From: SZUA-547 sp963669315
Lineage (GTDB): Bacteria; Pseudomonadota; Alphaproteobacteria; Rhodobacterales; Rhodobacteraceae
Length of the DNA: 64,000 nucleotides
Direction of reading: 5' to 3'
Assembly (NCBI GenBank): GCA_963669315.1
Contig: OY770021.1
Coordinates: forward strand, 434,001 to 498,000
Positions 24,820 to 35,070 of the stretch are shown here, piece after piece (position 1 is the stretch's first letter; every line of letters starts with the position of its first letter). Below the pieces are notes generated by a model, which did not search any database, was not told the DNA's origin, and saw only the letters and a list, made by a program, of their open reading frames with translations. Both the position numbers and the translations under genes were made by a program.

Positions 24820-25747
24820 CGCATTACTCTTCGATTGTAATGTTAGGTCAAGCGAATGTGGCCGGCGACACGTCAACAGCTAAGTCCGTCGTCGTCACAT
24901 CCTCCATAAACGGTTCGAAAACTCGATCACGTTGGAGACGATAGTCTGGCAAAATTTGCCGGAAGAATAGCTGGCCTAGACCAATTCGATGAAACGTCCG
25001 ACCTTTAATTCACCGGATCAGACTATGGTCTGAAATTAAGGTGTTGGTAGATCGATTGAATTCCTCGGTCAAAGCAACCGCCCGTGTGAGCAACGGGTCC
25101 ACTTCGGGCTCGTTGCGGTCGTTTCGCCCCAAGTCGTCTGACGGCGACTTCCGAACACCGAATATCCGGGCTTTCTTCTATCGATCTGATGCCAGGGCGC
25201 TATCCGCGCCTCGCAACCCCTCCAGCACGATCCGGGTCTTGTCCTCGGCTGAATGATGCTTGCGGGTCCGGCGACGGATGTCCTTCACGATGCGCTCGGA
25301 CGTCGTTGCTCGTTTCACGGTTTTCTTTCTAATCTTCGTTCCTTGACGACTACGATGAGCCAGAAACCCTCCGTTAAACAATCACATCAAATCGGCCCAT
25401 AGGCGCTGACGTGGGACAACCGCATGCACCGCACGACTGCTTCGAGCCCAACGAAGTCGTTTGCTGCAGATCGTCGAACGCGGACTCGCCGCCTACTCCG
25501 GACATTCATCGACCGCGCGGCGTACTGGAAATCAAGATCCAGAGCGGCCATTGCTATCCACGCGGCCGGGTGCCGGTGAGGCCCTATCTGGATCACGGCA
25601 TGAGCGGCAGCGACTCGGTAGCCGTCTTCAACGCCGGATTTCTGAAGCAGACGAAGAAGGAGGCGATCGCTGCCCAATCCGGAGCCGTCGGAAGGCGGCG
25701 GTGTGTTCTCGCCCGCGTTTCGCCCGCGAGGTTGTATCATTCCGGTC
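24820..25747. other. Gene-poor region with IS3 scrap and dispersed repeat
   Basis: About 930 bases. It holds an IS3 OrfA remnant (25199-25381, reverse), and at 25125-25200 the 76-bp repeat also found inverted at 1583-1658. The remaining frames (25387-25749) show no family features. Confidence 0.6.
25199..25381 (-). pseudogene. IS3-family transposase OrfA, N-terminal scrap
   Basis: The segment KTVKRATTSERIVKDIRRRT followed by RKHHSAEDKTRIVLEGLRG is the start of an IS3-group OrfA (helix-turn-helix subunit). It breaks off after ~61 residues exactly at the edge of the 76-bp repeat (25200). OrfB is absent. Confidence 0.75.
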
Positions 25748-26503
25748 ATGTCAGTGAGGCATCCCTATCTGCAGGGCGCAGATTTCATCTGTTTCGCTCA
25801 TCGCGGCGGCGCGCTCGAGAATCCAGAGAACAGCCGCCGCGCATTCGCCGCCGCGGTTGGGCTCGGATACCGCTATATCGAGACCGATGTGCAGGCTACG
25901 GCGGATGGGGCTGTCGTGGTGTTCCATGATGATACGCTAGACCGGGTGACCGACTCCATGGGAGTGCTCGCCGAGCTGCCCGTTGCCGAGATCCGCGCCG
26001 CACGAATCGGCGGGTCTGAGCCGATCATGACGCTTGAAGAGGCGCTGGAGAGCTTCCCGGACACCCGCTTTAACATTGAAGTGAAGACCGAGGCGGCGCT
26101 GGCACCGACGCTGGAGATCGTGCAGCGGATGGCATGCCTCGACCGGATCTGCCTCGCCTCGTCGTCCAGTGCGTGGGTGGCGCGGATGCGGCGGATGGCG
26201 GGGCCCAGGTTGTGCACTAATGCGCCAACGCGCGAAGCGGCGATGCTGGTCTTCGCGGGCTGGGGGTTGCCGACGCCACCGCCGCAGGCGCAATGCGCGC
26301 AGGTGCCGGTCGTAAAGTGGGGCGTGCGGGTGGTTACGCGGCGCTTCATCCGCAACTGCAACCGGCGCGGGGTTCAGGTGCATGTCTGGACGATCAACGA
26401 CGAGGCGGAAATGCGCCACCTGATCCGCATGGGCGTGAACGGTCTGATGACCGACCGCCCGCGGCTGTTGCGCAAGATAGCGATAGAGGAAAGGGTGTGG
26501 TGA
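25748..26503 (+). CDS. Glycerophosphodiester phosphodiesterase
   Basis: Hydrolyses glycerophosphodiesters to glycerol-3-phosphate and an alcohol. 252 residues from ATG 25748. Motifs: FAHRGGALENPENS (catalytic His and metal Glu), ETDVQATADGAVVVFHDDTLDRVTD (metal Asp, second catalytic His), NIEVKTE, and the terminal VWTINDEAEM and GVNGLMTDRP. No signal peptide, so cytoplasmic. A GTG at 25703 with GGAAGG upstream could add 15 residues. Stands alone. Confidence 0.92.
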   Translation: MSVRHPYLQGADFICFAHRGGALENPENSRRAFAAAVGLGYRYIETDVQATADGAVVVFHDDTLDRVTDSMGVLAELPVAEIRAARIGGSEPIMTLEEALESFPDTRFNIEVKTEAALAPTLEIVQRMACLDRICLASSSSAWVARMRRMAGPRLCTNAPTREAAMLVFAGWGLPTPPPQAQCAQVPVVKWGVRVVTRRFIRNCNRRGVQVHVWTINDEAEMRHLIRMGVNGLMTDRPRLLRKIAIEERVW

Positions 26504-26762
26504 AGCCACGGCGCATTGGAGTGCGCGATCCACAGCACCGCCTCCAGAAAAACCCGCCCATTACCGCCGATCACACTCGCAAACCCGACGTTGGCTGAAC
26601 CAGAGTACAGAGGGACGACGCAATGCGATACTAGACTGGAGAGAGCCCAAAAAATCGATGGCGGCCGGCCGCTTTCAACCGTAACTCTTCGCCCGTTCCA
26701 GACATTCGTCGATGGCGCAGAAAATCTCGAGTCTTTAACCAAAGCAAACTATGTGCTGTGGG
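26504..26762. other. Spacer between convergent genes
   Basis: 259 bases between GDPD and the slipin gene; no gene and no clear terminator hairpin recognised. Confidence 0.4.
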
Positions 26763-27536
26763 TCACGTAGAACCTGAGTCGCCATCATCAATTTTCGGCA
26801 ATAGGTCGACCGGAAGCGGGAACACGATTGTCGAAGTCTTGTCGGTCGCTATGTCGCTCAGCGCGTTGAAATAGCGAAGCTGCATGGCGTTTGGCTGTTG
26901 AGCGAGCATCTTGCCCGCCTCGACCAACTTCGATGCGGCCTGATGTTCGCCCTCAGCGTTGATCACCCGCGCGCGTCTCAGGCGTTCCGCCTCGGCCTGT
27001 TTGGCGATCGCCCGCACCATGCTCTCGTCGATATCGACATGCTTGATCTCGACATTGGCGACCTTGATCCCCCAGGCGTCGGTCTGCCGGTCGAGGATTT
27101 CCTGAATGTCCACATTCAACTTGTCGCGTTCAGCCAGCATCTCATCCAGTTCGTGTTTGCCGAGAACCGAGCGCAGCGTGGTCTGCGCCAATTGGCTGAC
27201 CGCGGAGGCGTAGTCCGCCACATTGATGATGGCGCGCTGCGGATCGACGATGCGGTAATAAATGACCGCGTTGACCTTCACCGAGACATTGTCACGCGAA
27301 ATCACGTCCTGTGTCGGTACGTCCTCGACAAAGGTCCGCAATTCGGTGCGCACGACTTGCTGGACGACCGGGATGATGATGACGAATCCCGGTCCGCAGA
27401 CGCGGGTGAAGCGCCCGAGGGTGAAGAGAACGCCGCGCTCGTACTCCCGGAATATATAAATAGCGAGTGAGAGGAACCACAGGACCAGCAACGCACCGAG
27501 CGCGTAAGCGATCCAGTTGAAGACGAATATCGGCAT
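26763..27536 (-). CDS. Slipin / stomatin-like SPFH protein
   Basis: Start ATG 27536 follows AAGGAGGG. 257 residues: membrane hairpin at ~8-28, then YIFREYERGVLFTLGRF and the band-7 core (DVISRDNVSVKVNAVIYYRI, RSVLGKHELDEML, WGIKVANVEIKHVDI) and a coiled helix (EAERLRRARVINAEGE). Forms oligomeric membrane scaffolds. Lies 13 bases downstream of the nfeD gene; slipin-NfeD protease pairs are an old conserved unit in which the protease can cleave the slipin C-terminus. Confidence 0.95.
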   Translation of the reverse strand: MPIFVFNWIAYALGALLVLWFLSLAIYIFREYERGVLFTLGRFTRVCGPGFVIIIPVVQQVVRTELRTFVEDVPTQDVISRDNVSVKVNAVIYYRIVDPQRAIINVADYASAVSQLAQTTLRSVLGKHELDEMLAERDKLNVDIQEILDRQTDAWGIKVANVEIKHVDIDESMVRAIAKQAEAERLRRARVINAEGEHQAASKLVEAGKMLAQQPNAMQLRYFNALSDIATDKTSTIVFPLPVDLLPKIDDGDSGST

Positions 27537-27549
27537 GGATCGGCCCTCC

Positions 27550-29013
27550 TTACGGCTTTTCTGCGTCTGTGGTTTCCGCGTCGTCCGGCGCGACCACAAG
27601 CGTCAACCCGTCGACGCCGCGGATGCGGACCGGCGCGCCGGCGGCGAGATCCGCCGGGCCGGTCGCGCTCCAGCGTTCACTCTCAGCCCAGACGAAGCCG
27701 CTGCCCTCGGTCCATACGAGTACCTGCGCCTCCGTTCCCAGCATTCGGGATGCGCCGGAGACAGGCGCGCGCCGGTACGCACTCAACGTGTAGCCGAGCA
27801 GGACGATCAGAACGGCGGCGCTCATCACTGCCATCGTTCCGATCAGCCACCATGAAATTTGATATTCTGGCGTGTCGGTGTCGATCAGCATCGCCGAGCC
27901 AAGCACGAAGGCGATCAGCCCGCCGAACCCCATGATCCCGAAGGTGGGTGTGAACGCTTCCATGACCATGAAGGCCACGCCCAGGGCGATCAACGCCAGT
28001 CCCGCATAGTCCAGCGGCAGTTGGTTCAGCGCGTAAAGCCCCAGGGTCAGGCAGATCGCGCCGATAACACCGGGCGCGATCGCACCGGGATTCCAGAACT
28101 CGAATATGATTCCGTAGAGGCCGATCATCATCAGCAACAGGGCGACATTCGGATTGGAGAGAACGCTGAGCAGCCGAGTCATCGCGTCCATCTCGATCGT
28201 CTCGATGGCCAGCCCTTTGGTCCTCAGCACGCGCTCATCGTCGCCCAGTTTGACCGTGCGCCTGTCGATCGCCTCCAAAAGATCGCCCACATCATCCGCG
28301 ACGAGGTCGATCACGCCCTGTTCAAGCGCCTGCGCAGAGGACAGGCTCGCGGCCTCACGGACGGCGCGTTCGGCCCAATCGGCGTTGCGTCCATGCATCT
28401 CGGCCAAGCTGCGAATGAACGCGACAGCGTCATTCGTTGCCTTGGCCGTCATCGCATCGCTCGGCGCAAGCGTCTTAAGCTCGTCCTCTAACGTCTCGTC
28501 CTGCTCGCTTTCATCGCCGTCGGATTCAGCTGACTCAGTTGGCTCTGGGTCAAAGGGCTGTTCATCTCCGCCCGGCGTCGGGCCAGGCATCGGGGTTAGC
28601 GCGATTGGCGTCGCAGCGCCGAGATTTGTGCCCGGCGCCATGGCCGCGACATGAGTCGCGTAAAGAATGTAGGTCCCCGCGCTGGCCGCATGCGCACCAG
28701 GTGGGAACACATAGCCGATAACGGGCGTGGGCGAAGTGAGAATGGCAGACGCGATGTCACGCATGGCGTCGGCCAGTCCACCAGGCGTGTTTAGGCGCAG
28801 GATCAACGCCTCTGCTCGCCGATCGGCTGCGGCTTCAACCGCCTTCGTAACATGGCGCGTCGTTGCCGGCCCGATCGGACCCTCGACGGCTGCGATCAGA
28901 ACAACCGGATCCGCCCTGATGTTGTCTGCTTCTTGACCGGACGCCAGGCCCGCCGCCGCGATGAGCGCGAAAACTGCGGGCGCGAGGCGACCAAGCCCTT
29001 GAATGATAGGCAT
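27550..29013 (-). CDS. nfeD: NfeD1b membrane-bound ClpP-type serine protease
   Basis: ATG 29013 preferred over the GTG at 29022 because GAGGTGG lies nine bases before it. 487 residues: signal peptide, ClpP-like protease domain (LRLNTPGG; catalytic Ser in HAASAGTYIL; GTNLGAATP), an acidic insert (~170-195), four to five membrane helices (~290-410), then a soluble OB-fold NfeD domain. A full-length NfeD1b. Partner slipin follows directly. Confidence 0.95.
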   Translation of the reverse strand: MPIIQGLGRLAPAVFALIAAAGLASGQEADNIRADPVVLIAAVEGPIGPATTRHVTKAVEAAADRRAEALILRLNTPGGLADAMRDIASAILTSPTPVIGYVFPPGAHAASAGTYILYATHVAAMAPGTNLGAATPIALTPMPGPTPGGDEQPFDPEPTESAESDGDESEQDETLEDELKTLAPSDAMTAKATNDAVAFIRSLAEMHGRNADWAERAVREAASLSSAQALEQGVIDLVADDVGDLLEAIDRRTVKLGDDERVLRTKGLAIETIEMDAMTRLLSVLSNPNVALLLMMIGLYGIIFEFWNPGAIAPGVIGAICLTLGLYALNQLPLDYAGLALIALGVAFMVMEAFTPTFGIMGFGGLIAFVLGSAMLIDTDTPEYQISWWLIGTMAVMSAAVLIVLLGYTLSAYRRAPVSGASRMLGTEAQVLVWTEGSGFVWAESERWSATGPADLAAGAPVRIRGVDGLTLVVAPDDAETTDAEKP

Positions 29014-29079
29014 GTTCGCCACCTCAAAAGCGAGTATACGTCACACTGCTGGCCTCAACAATGAAAACGCGAGCGTCAG

Positions 29080-29892
29080 TCAGGCGTCGCCGCAAATAGC
29101 CCAGGCGCCGTAGCCGACGACGCTGTGTTTTTCGCCCGCTGTGTCGCCGGAGTTGCAGAGGCCCAGTCTGCGAAGAGTGAAACGGCGCCGCGCGGCCTCA
29201 ATCAAAGCGCCGCGGACGGCGAGATGGCCGCAGGCGTCGCCCGGACCGATGGCGGACTCGTCCATGGACTCGATCGCCCGGGCGGTGCGCGCATCGTGTT
29301 TCCGCGCCTGCTCATAGGGCTCAAAATGCGACAGGTCGGAACTGACCACCAGCAGCGTCTCATCGGTCCAAAGCGCGGCGATGGCCGCCGCGATGTCGCC
29401 CGCGTCGGCGGAGCCGAACAGCAGCGGCACAATTGTTAATTCGCGGAACACCTCCTGGAGGAACGGCAGTTCCACTTCCAGCGCATGTTCGGGCGCATGC
29501 GCGTCATCATCGATCGTCGCCAGCCCCTGCTGGACGAGGCCGCTTACGGCCCCTACATCCACGGGAACCTCGCCAAGAGGCGTTGCGAACGCGGCGTGCG
29601 AGGCGGCGACGACGCCATTGATGGCGATATGATGTGCAGGACCGATCACGATGGCGCGGCGAATGCGCCCTTTGAGAAGACGCGCGGCCGAGAAGGCCAT
29701 GGCGGCGGTCGGTCCTGAGTAGATGTATCCCGCATGCGGCGCGATTACGCCCGCAATATCGGGCCGGGCATCAGCCTTGGCGGCGGCGAGCATCTGGGCG
29801 ACCGAGCGCGCCAGCTCTGACGCGGAGCGCGGGTAGAACTTATCCGCGACCGCGGGCGGTCTCGTCCCAGAGATGGCGAATTTCGAGTTCAT
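29080..29892 (-). CDS. amrB: AmmeMemoRadiSam system protein B (MEMO-like)
   Basis: A 270-residue MEMO1-family protein related to extradiol dioxygenases. Motifs: GVIAPHAGYIYSGPTAA, VIGPAHHIAINGV, APEHALEVELPFLQ, VVSSDLSHFEPYEQA, and CGHLAVRGAL. Conserved His residues could bind a metal. It is divergent from the radical SAM gene 39 bases away, the usual pairing. The third component (AMMECR1 type) is not in this window. Confidence 0.93.
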   Translation of the reverse strand: MNSKFAISGTRPPAVADKFYPRSASELARSVAQMLAAAKADARPDIAGVIAPHAGYIYSGPTAAMAFSAARLLKGRIRRAIVIGPAHHIAINGVVAASHAAFATPLGEVPVDVGAVSGLVQQGLATIDDDAHAPEHALEVELPFLQEVFRELTIVPLLFGSADAGDIAAAIAALWTDETLLVVSSDLSHFEPYEQARKHDARTARAIESMDESAIGPGDACGHLAVRGALIEAARRRFTLRRLGLCNSGDTAGEKHSVVGYGAWAICGDA

Positions 29893-29931
29893 GTCGCTGC
29901 GACTCCGTCATCATGGCGCAGAAAGGAATCT

Positions 29932-31044
29932 ATGACTGACCAAGACAGATTGGAAGGTTTTGCCGGACGCCACTGGCATAGGCTTGAGGATGGGCGCATT
30001 CAGTGCGACGTCTGCCCCCGCTTTTGCAAGCTTCGAGAAGGCCAGCGCGGGCTCTGCTTCGTGCGCGGTCGTCAGGACGACCAGATCGTGCTTACAACCT
30101 ATGGCCGCTCCTCCGGATTCTGCCTCGACCCGATCGAAAAAAAACCGCTCAACCACTTCCTGCCGGGCACACCGGTCCTCTCATTCGGCACCGCAGGCTG
30201 CAACCTGACCTGCAAGTTCTGCCAGAACTGGGACATGTCGAAAGCGCGCCAGATGGACCGGCTGATGGACGCAGCCTCGCCGGGTGAGGTCGCCCGGATG
30301 GCAGAGGCCCGCGGGGCGCGATCGATCGCCTACACCTATAACGATCCGGTGATCTTCCTCGAATACGCGGCCGATGTTGCGCAGGCTGCGCGGGCGCGCG
30401 GGATCGCGAATGTCGCTGTGACGGCGGGATATATCGGAGACGCCGCCTGCGAAGAATTCTTCGGCTGCATGGATGCGGCCAATATCGATCTCAAGGCGTT
30501 CAGCGACGACTTCTACCGCTCGCTGTGTTCGGCCGAGTTGGGCGCGGTTCTGGAGACGCTGGAGTACGTCAAGCATGAGACCGACGTCTGGCTTGAGATC
30601 ACCACGCTGCTGATCCCTGGGAAAAATGACAGCGAGCGGGAGGTCGGCGCTCTTTGCGATTGGGTGGTGAAGAGGCTCGGCCCCGACGTGCCGCTGCATT
30701 TCTCAGCCTTCCACCCGGACTACAAGATGCTGGACACGCCGCGCACACCGCCTTCGACCCTGACCCGCGCGCGCGAGATCGCGCTGAAGGCGGGCCTTAA
30801 CTACGTCTACACGGGCAATGTCCATGACGAGCAGGGGCAGAGCACCTATTGCCCGGGCTGCGGCGCGCGGGTCATCAGCCGCGATTGGTACGACATCACA
30901 GACTGGCGGCTGGCGCCGGTCGGGCGCTGCGGCGCATGCGACACGCAGATCGCGGGCGTCTTCGAGGCGCGTCCGGGCCTTTGGGGCGCCCGGCGCATGC
31001 CAGTTCGCATCGGCGGCGGTCTGAAAAGAACGCTCCGTCATTGA
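29932..31044 (+). CDS. amrS: AmmeMemoRadiSam system radical SAM enzyme
   Basis: A 370-residue radical SAM protein. An N-terminal Cys group (CDVCPRFCKLREGQRGLC) precedes the [4Fe-4S] motif CNLTCKFCQNW. SAM-binding and barrel segments follow (IAYTYNDPVIFLEYA, NIDLKAFSDDFYRS). A C-terminal zinc-ribbon-like end (CPGCGARVI ... CGACDTQIAG) follows. These enzymes act with MEMO and AMMECR1 proteins. Transcribed divergently from amrB. Confidence 0.94.
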   Translation: MTDQDRLEGFAGRHWHRLEDGRIQCDVCPRFCKLREGQRGLCFVRGRQDDQIVLTTYGRSSGFCLDPIEKKPLNHFLPGTPVLSFGTAGCNLTCKFCQNWDMSKARQMDRLMDAASPGEVARMAEARGARSIAYTYNDPVIFLEYAADVAQAARARGIANVAVTAGYIGDAACEEFFGCMDAANIDLKAFSDDFYRSLCSAELGAVLETLEYVKHETDVWLEITTLLIPGKNDSEREVGALCDWVVKRLGPDVPLHFSAFHPDYKMLDTPRTPPSTLTRAREIALKAGLNYVYTGNVHDEQGQSTYCPGCGARVISRDWYDITDWRLAPVGRCGACDTQIAGVFEARPGLWGARRMPVRIGGGLKRTLRH

Positions 31045-31391
31045 GTCACGCCTGCAACTTGGCGCGCTACGGTCCACGGCGCACGTTTCCGGGAACGTCC
31101 GCTTGTCCCAATTTGGTGTCAAATCCTGACATTCAGCTAAAGTCTGGAAAGTCCCGCACCGCGACCGATCGTTCGAAGCGCCGCGAATGAATGGATCGAG
31201 CCCAGAGCCGACGAGCCAAGTTTTGGAGCTGTGCTCGCGCAGCATTCAGGTTGCAAACTCTGACCATTTGGACGTGCTGCGCAGCGGAGGGAAATGCAGC
31301 CATTCATAACGACTGCACCATGATCGGAGGCAGCGTTTTCTGCGCCGCGCCAACTGCGGACATGCGCCAACTGCCTTTATCTGGCCGTCCA
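31045..31391. other. Intergenic stretch with dispersed 17-mer
   Basis: About 345 bases without a gene. GTCTGGAAAGTCCCGCA at 31142-31158 also occurs at 1520-1536, and in part at 17997-18009, marking a worn intergenic repeat family. Confidence 0.5.
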
Positions 31392-32360
31392 TTAGCCGCC
31401 GGACACACCAGCTATGTTAACGTATAGCGCATATACGGATTGGCTCGCCGCCATAAAAATGCGGCTATTGGCGCGACCTCCGAAACACAGATTTGCACAG
31501 CGTTCTGGAAGCGCAATACGACCAATGGGGGCACCATCCGGCGAGAAAACCATAACGCCGTCCAAGTCGTCAGATCCCATTCCCCAGCCACACCAAAGAT
31601 TGCCGTCGACATCCACGCGAAACCCGTCAGGTGTACCATCGCCAGCGTCGATCAATACCCGCTTTCCGTGTATCTCTACACCATCATCGGAAACATCGTA
31701 CTCGAGGATTTTACGATTTGGTTCGCCTCGAGACTCGACGATGTAGATTTTCCGCTCGTCCGGCGAAAACGCAAGCCCGTTTGGCCCCTGAACGTCGTCG
31801 GCGACGACGGTCGCGCGTCCCGCTTCCGGATCAAGGCGGTAGACGTTTTGCCCCAACTCCTGGTCCGCCTTGCGTCCTTCATAGTTTCCGAGAATCCCAA
31901 AGGGCGGATCAGTGAACCAGATAGATCCGTCGGATTTAACCACGACGTCATTCGGGGAATTGAGCCTCGCGCCATCATAGACGTCGATCAGTACGGTGAT
32001 GCTTCCGTCGTATTCGGTTCGCGTGACCCGTCGTCCCCCATGCTCACACGTGACAAGTCGCCCTTGGCGGTCGCGCGTCTGTCCGTTTGAGAAATTTGAT
32101 GGCTGGCGGAATGCGGCTACCTGTCCCGTCGCCTCATCCCAACGCATAATGCGATTGCTGGGAATGTCGCTCCACAGAAGGTATCGGCCGTCGCCAAACC
32201 AGACGGGTCCCTCGCACCAGCGGCACCCGGTGGCGAGCCGCTCGATGCCGGCAAGAGGCAGCACTAGCGCTTCAAATCTGGGGTCCAAGGATATGACGGA
32301 AGGATCAGGATACCGCGTAGTCGGCCTCCATCCTCTCACTTCGTTGTTGGCGTCGGACAT
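31392..32360 (-). CDS. SMP-30/gluconolactonase-family lactonase
   Basis: A 322-residue six-bladed beta-propeller. Metal-binding Glu in RWCEGPVWFGDG, Asn in ARLNSPNDVVVKSDGSIWFTDP, Asn in GPNGLAFSPDE and Asp in DGTPDGFRVDVDGNLWC. Probably opens a sugar lactone to its acid. No signal peptide, so cytoplasmic. No sugar catabolic genes adjoin, so the substrate is open. An IS3 scrap begins just upstream. Confidence 0.93.
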   Translation of the reverse strand: MSDANNEVRGWRPTTRYPDPSVISLDPRFEALVLPLAGIERLATGCRWCEGPVWFGDGRYLLWSDIPSNRIMRWDEATGQVAAFRQPSNFSNGQTRDRQGRLVTCEHGGRRVTRTEYDGSITVLIDVYDGARLNSPNDVVVKSDGSIWFTDPPFGILGNYEGRKADQELGQNVYRLDPEAGRATVVADDVQGPNGLAFSPDERKIYIVESRGEPNRKILEYDVSDDGVEIHGKRVLIDAGDGTPDGFRVDVDGNLWCGWGMGSDDLDGVMVFSPDGAPIGRIALPERCANLCFGGRANSRIFMAASQSVYALYVNIAGVSGG

Positions 32361-32414
32361 TTGCTTTTACTCAATCGGTAATCCCCCATTTTTGAAGGGG
32401 TCGGTCGGTAGAAT

Positions 32415-32800
32415 TTACGCGGCCATTTTCAGTTTCTGTGCGGGAGTGATCCTGCCGATGCCCATGTTCGGGCGCTCATTGTTGTATGTCCACAGCCATC
32501 GTGTTGCGTGATCTTGAACCTCCTCGATGTTTTCAGATGTAGCGGCCGAGCCATTCCTGGCGGAGGACCGTGCGGTTGTATCGTTCGACATTGGCGTTCT
32601 GCTGCGGCTTGCCGGGCTGGATGTATCGAAGGGCGACGCCGCGCCATTCGATGATCCGGTTGAGCGTGCGCGCGACCCGCTCGGACGGCAATGAGAAATC
32701 GATCTCGATCCCCAACCGTTCCCGGTTGAAATCGTCCAGCACGTTCAGGGTCCGGAATGATCGGCCATCGGCGAGCTGATCGGCAACAAATCGCGGGAAA
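32415..32800 (-). pseudogene. IS3-family OrfB remnant, degenerate
   Basis: Reverse strand pieces: VADQLADGRSFRTLNVLDDF, then EIDFSLPSERVARTLNRIIEW, a jump (the segment with the second Asp is deleted), IQPGKPQQNANVERYNRTV, a frameshift near 32535, then TRWLWTYNNERPNMGIG and the end near 32415. Clearly an IS3 integrase with one internal deletion and frameshift. Different IS3 group from the OrfA scrap at 25199. Confidence 0.82.
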
Positions 32801-32941
32801 TGTTTTAGCCCTCGGCAGTCGAACCGCTGGCCCTCTTAAACTGGCCCTCGAGTGGTGGAACCTAAAGAAAGATAGGCCCCGTACATCCGGCCGCCAAAAT
32901 GCTCTAGACTGGCGCGAGGCGAAGGGTGATCGGAGAAACTC

Positions 32942-34676
32942 GTGCATGTAGAGACGCTTAATCTACGCGAGGTGATGGTTTTCCTCTTCGCCGCCGGTAT
33001 CTTGGCGCCGCTGGTCCGCCGCCTGGGAATAAGTCCGGTGTTCGGTTTTCTGGTCGTCGGGCTCGCGATAGGGCCGCATGGCCTGGCGCGTTTGACCGAT
33101 ACGGCGCCATGGTTGCGCTATGCTGTGATCACCGACCTGGACGGCGTCCGCCCTCTGGCGGAACTTGGTGTTGTATTCCTGTTGTTCATGATCGGGCTTG
33201 AGCTCTCGCTTGAACGGTTGTGGGCGATGCGGCGCCGGGTTTTCGGACTGGGCGGCGCACAGGTCGTTGTGACCGGAGCGGTGATCGCCGCTATCGCATC
33301 GGCCTTCGACAACACGTTGGCCGCCTCAGTCGTTCTAGGGGGCGGCTTCGCGTTGTCCTCGACAGCCATCGTCATGCAGTTGCTAGCCGAGAATCGCCGT
33401 TTGGGCACAGCGACGGGCCGCACAAGCTTCGCCATCCTTCTGTGCCAGGATCTTGCGGTGCTGCCGATCCTGTTTCTGGTCGGCGCCTTCGCGGCGCAAA
33501 GCGACGCGTCTGTGCCGGTCGCGTTCGCTTGGGCGATCGGCCAGGCTCTAATCGCAGTCGCAGCCATTCTGGCGGTCGGCCGGTTGGTGATCAGGCCAGC
33601 GTTCCGCTTCGTTGGCGGCGCCGCCAGCCGCGAAATGTTCATGGCGTTTACTCTATTGATCATCATCGGCGCCGCGCTCGCCACCGAAAAGGCAGGTCTA
33701 TCGATGGCGCTGGGCCCCTTTCTCGCCGGGCTGTTGTTCGCCGAAACGGAATACCGACACGAAATCGAGGTCGATATCGAGCCGTTCAAGGGCCTGCTGC
33801 TTGGCGTGTTCTTTGTTTCAGTCGGCATGAGTATCGACATCGCCCAGGTGGCCGCCAAACCGCTCTGGCTGATCGCCTCGGTCATCGGGCTGTACCTGGT
33901 CAAGAGCCCGATTGTGTACGCGCTGGCGCGATTGTTTGGTGAGCCCCGCCCGGTGGCGCTAGAGACCGGTTTGCTGCTGGGCCAGGGCGGCGAATTCAGC
34001 TTCCTTATCGTTGGCATGGCCTACGGACTCGGCCTGATACCGAATGACACCGCCCAATTCATGCTGATCGTCACCGGCATGACGATGGTCGCGACGCCGC
34101 CGGTGGCCCATGTCGCCCGCAAGCTCGCGCTCGCCGTCGAAACTCGGGAGGCAGACCACGGCCATAGAGACACTGACATTGCGACTGGCCTTTCCGGCCA
34201 CGTCATCATCGTCGGCTATGGCCGCGTCGGCCAGATGCTCGGCTCAGTACTGGGCGAGCAAGAACTGCCGCATGTCGGGCTCGACATCGACGCGAATCTG
34301 GTTGCGCGCTTCCGCTCCGCCGGCGCGGGCGTTTTTTACGGCGACGCGAGCCAACCGGACATGTTGAGCAAGTTGGGCGTCGAGCGCGCCGCGGCGCTGG
34401 TCGTGACGATAGACAACCCGCGCTCCGCAGAGCGAGTCGTCGCGTCCGCGCCGAAGTTGGTCAAATCTTATCATCTGCGCCCGCGCCCGCGACCGCGCGC
34501 ATGCAACGCAATTGATCGCCCGCGGGGCCAGCCATGTTATTCCTGAGACCATCGAATCGAGCCTGCAACTGAGCGAGATGGTGTTGATGGGTGTCGGTAT
34601 CCCCGATCAGACCGCCCGACGCATCGTCGAAGCGCGCCGCCAGGCAGAACAGGCGGCCATAGACGAATATCGGTGA
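32942..34676 (+). pseudogene. Kef-type K+/H+ antiporter (CPA2), frameshifted in RCK domain
   Basis: Starts at a GTG with GGAG upstream. About 12 membrane helices (residues ~5-400) with LFMIGLELS and FLAGLLFAETEYRHEIE, then a TrkA-N/RCK domain (GHVIIVGYGRVGQMLG, GLDIDANLV). A one-base shift near 34455 diverts the frame to a stop at 34546. In the next frame the expected sequence resumes (ICARARDRAHATQLIARGAS) and runs to TGA 34676. The membrane part is intact, so a truncated antiporter might still be made; a sequencing error is also possible. Confidence 0.85.
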
Positions 34677-35070
34677 AAAAAAGTCCGAGTGATCTCGTGA
34701 TCGCCGCGAAGCTTAGAGCATAACTTTCAGATACGCGTGTTCGACTTGGCGAACTTCGGTTTGTGGGTCGCGCTCCTTGGATCATCTACATTCCCTTATT
34801 CGATGTCGAAACCCGATGGTCAAACATGGACCAGAAAGTCAGCTCAGTTGGTATTCGCACTAAGGGCGGCGACCTTCCGGACTTTTGTCGCCGGCGCAGT
34901 AAATAGCGGGTCATCAACGCTTTGGGCAAAGCAACAACCCGAAACGGATATCGCCCTGGGGCCAATCAAATCTGCGAATTCTCTGAAAATCGATTGATCG
35001 CCGTCAATGCTCTCTGACGACAAATGTCGCCGAATGTGGAGATCTAGTTTCGCGGCCACGGACCAGTGAA
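34677..35070. other. Intergenic stretch, no gene
   Basis: Nearly 400 bases of degenerate sequence before the oleate hydratase stump; no terminator or start signal stands out. Confidence 0.45.
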
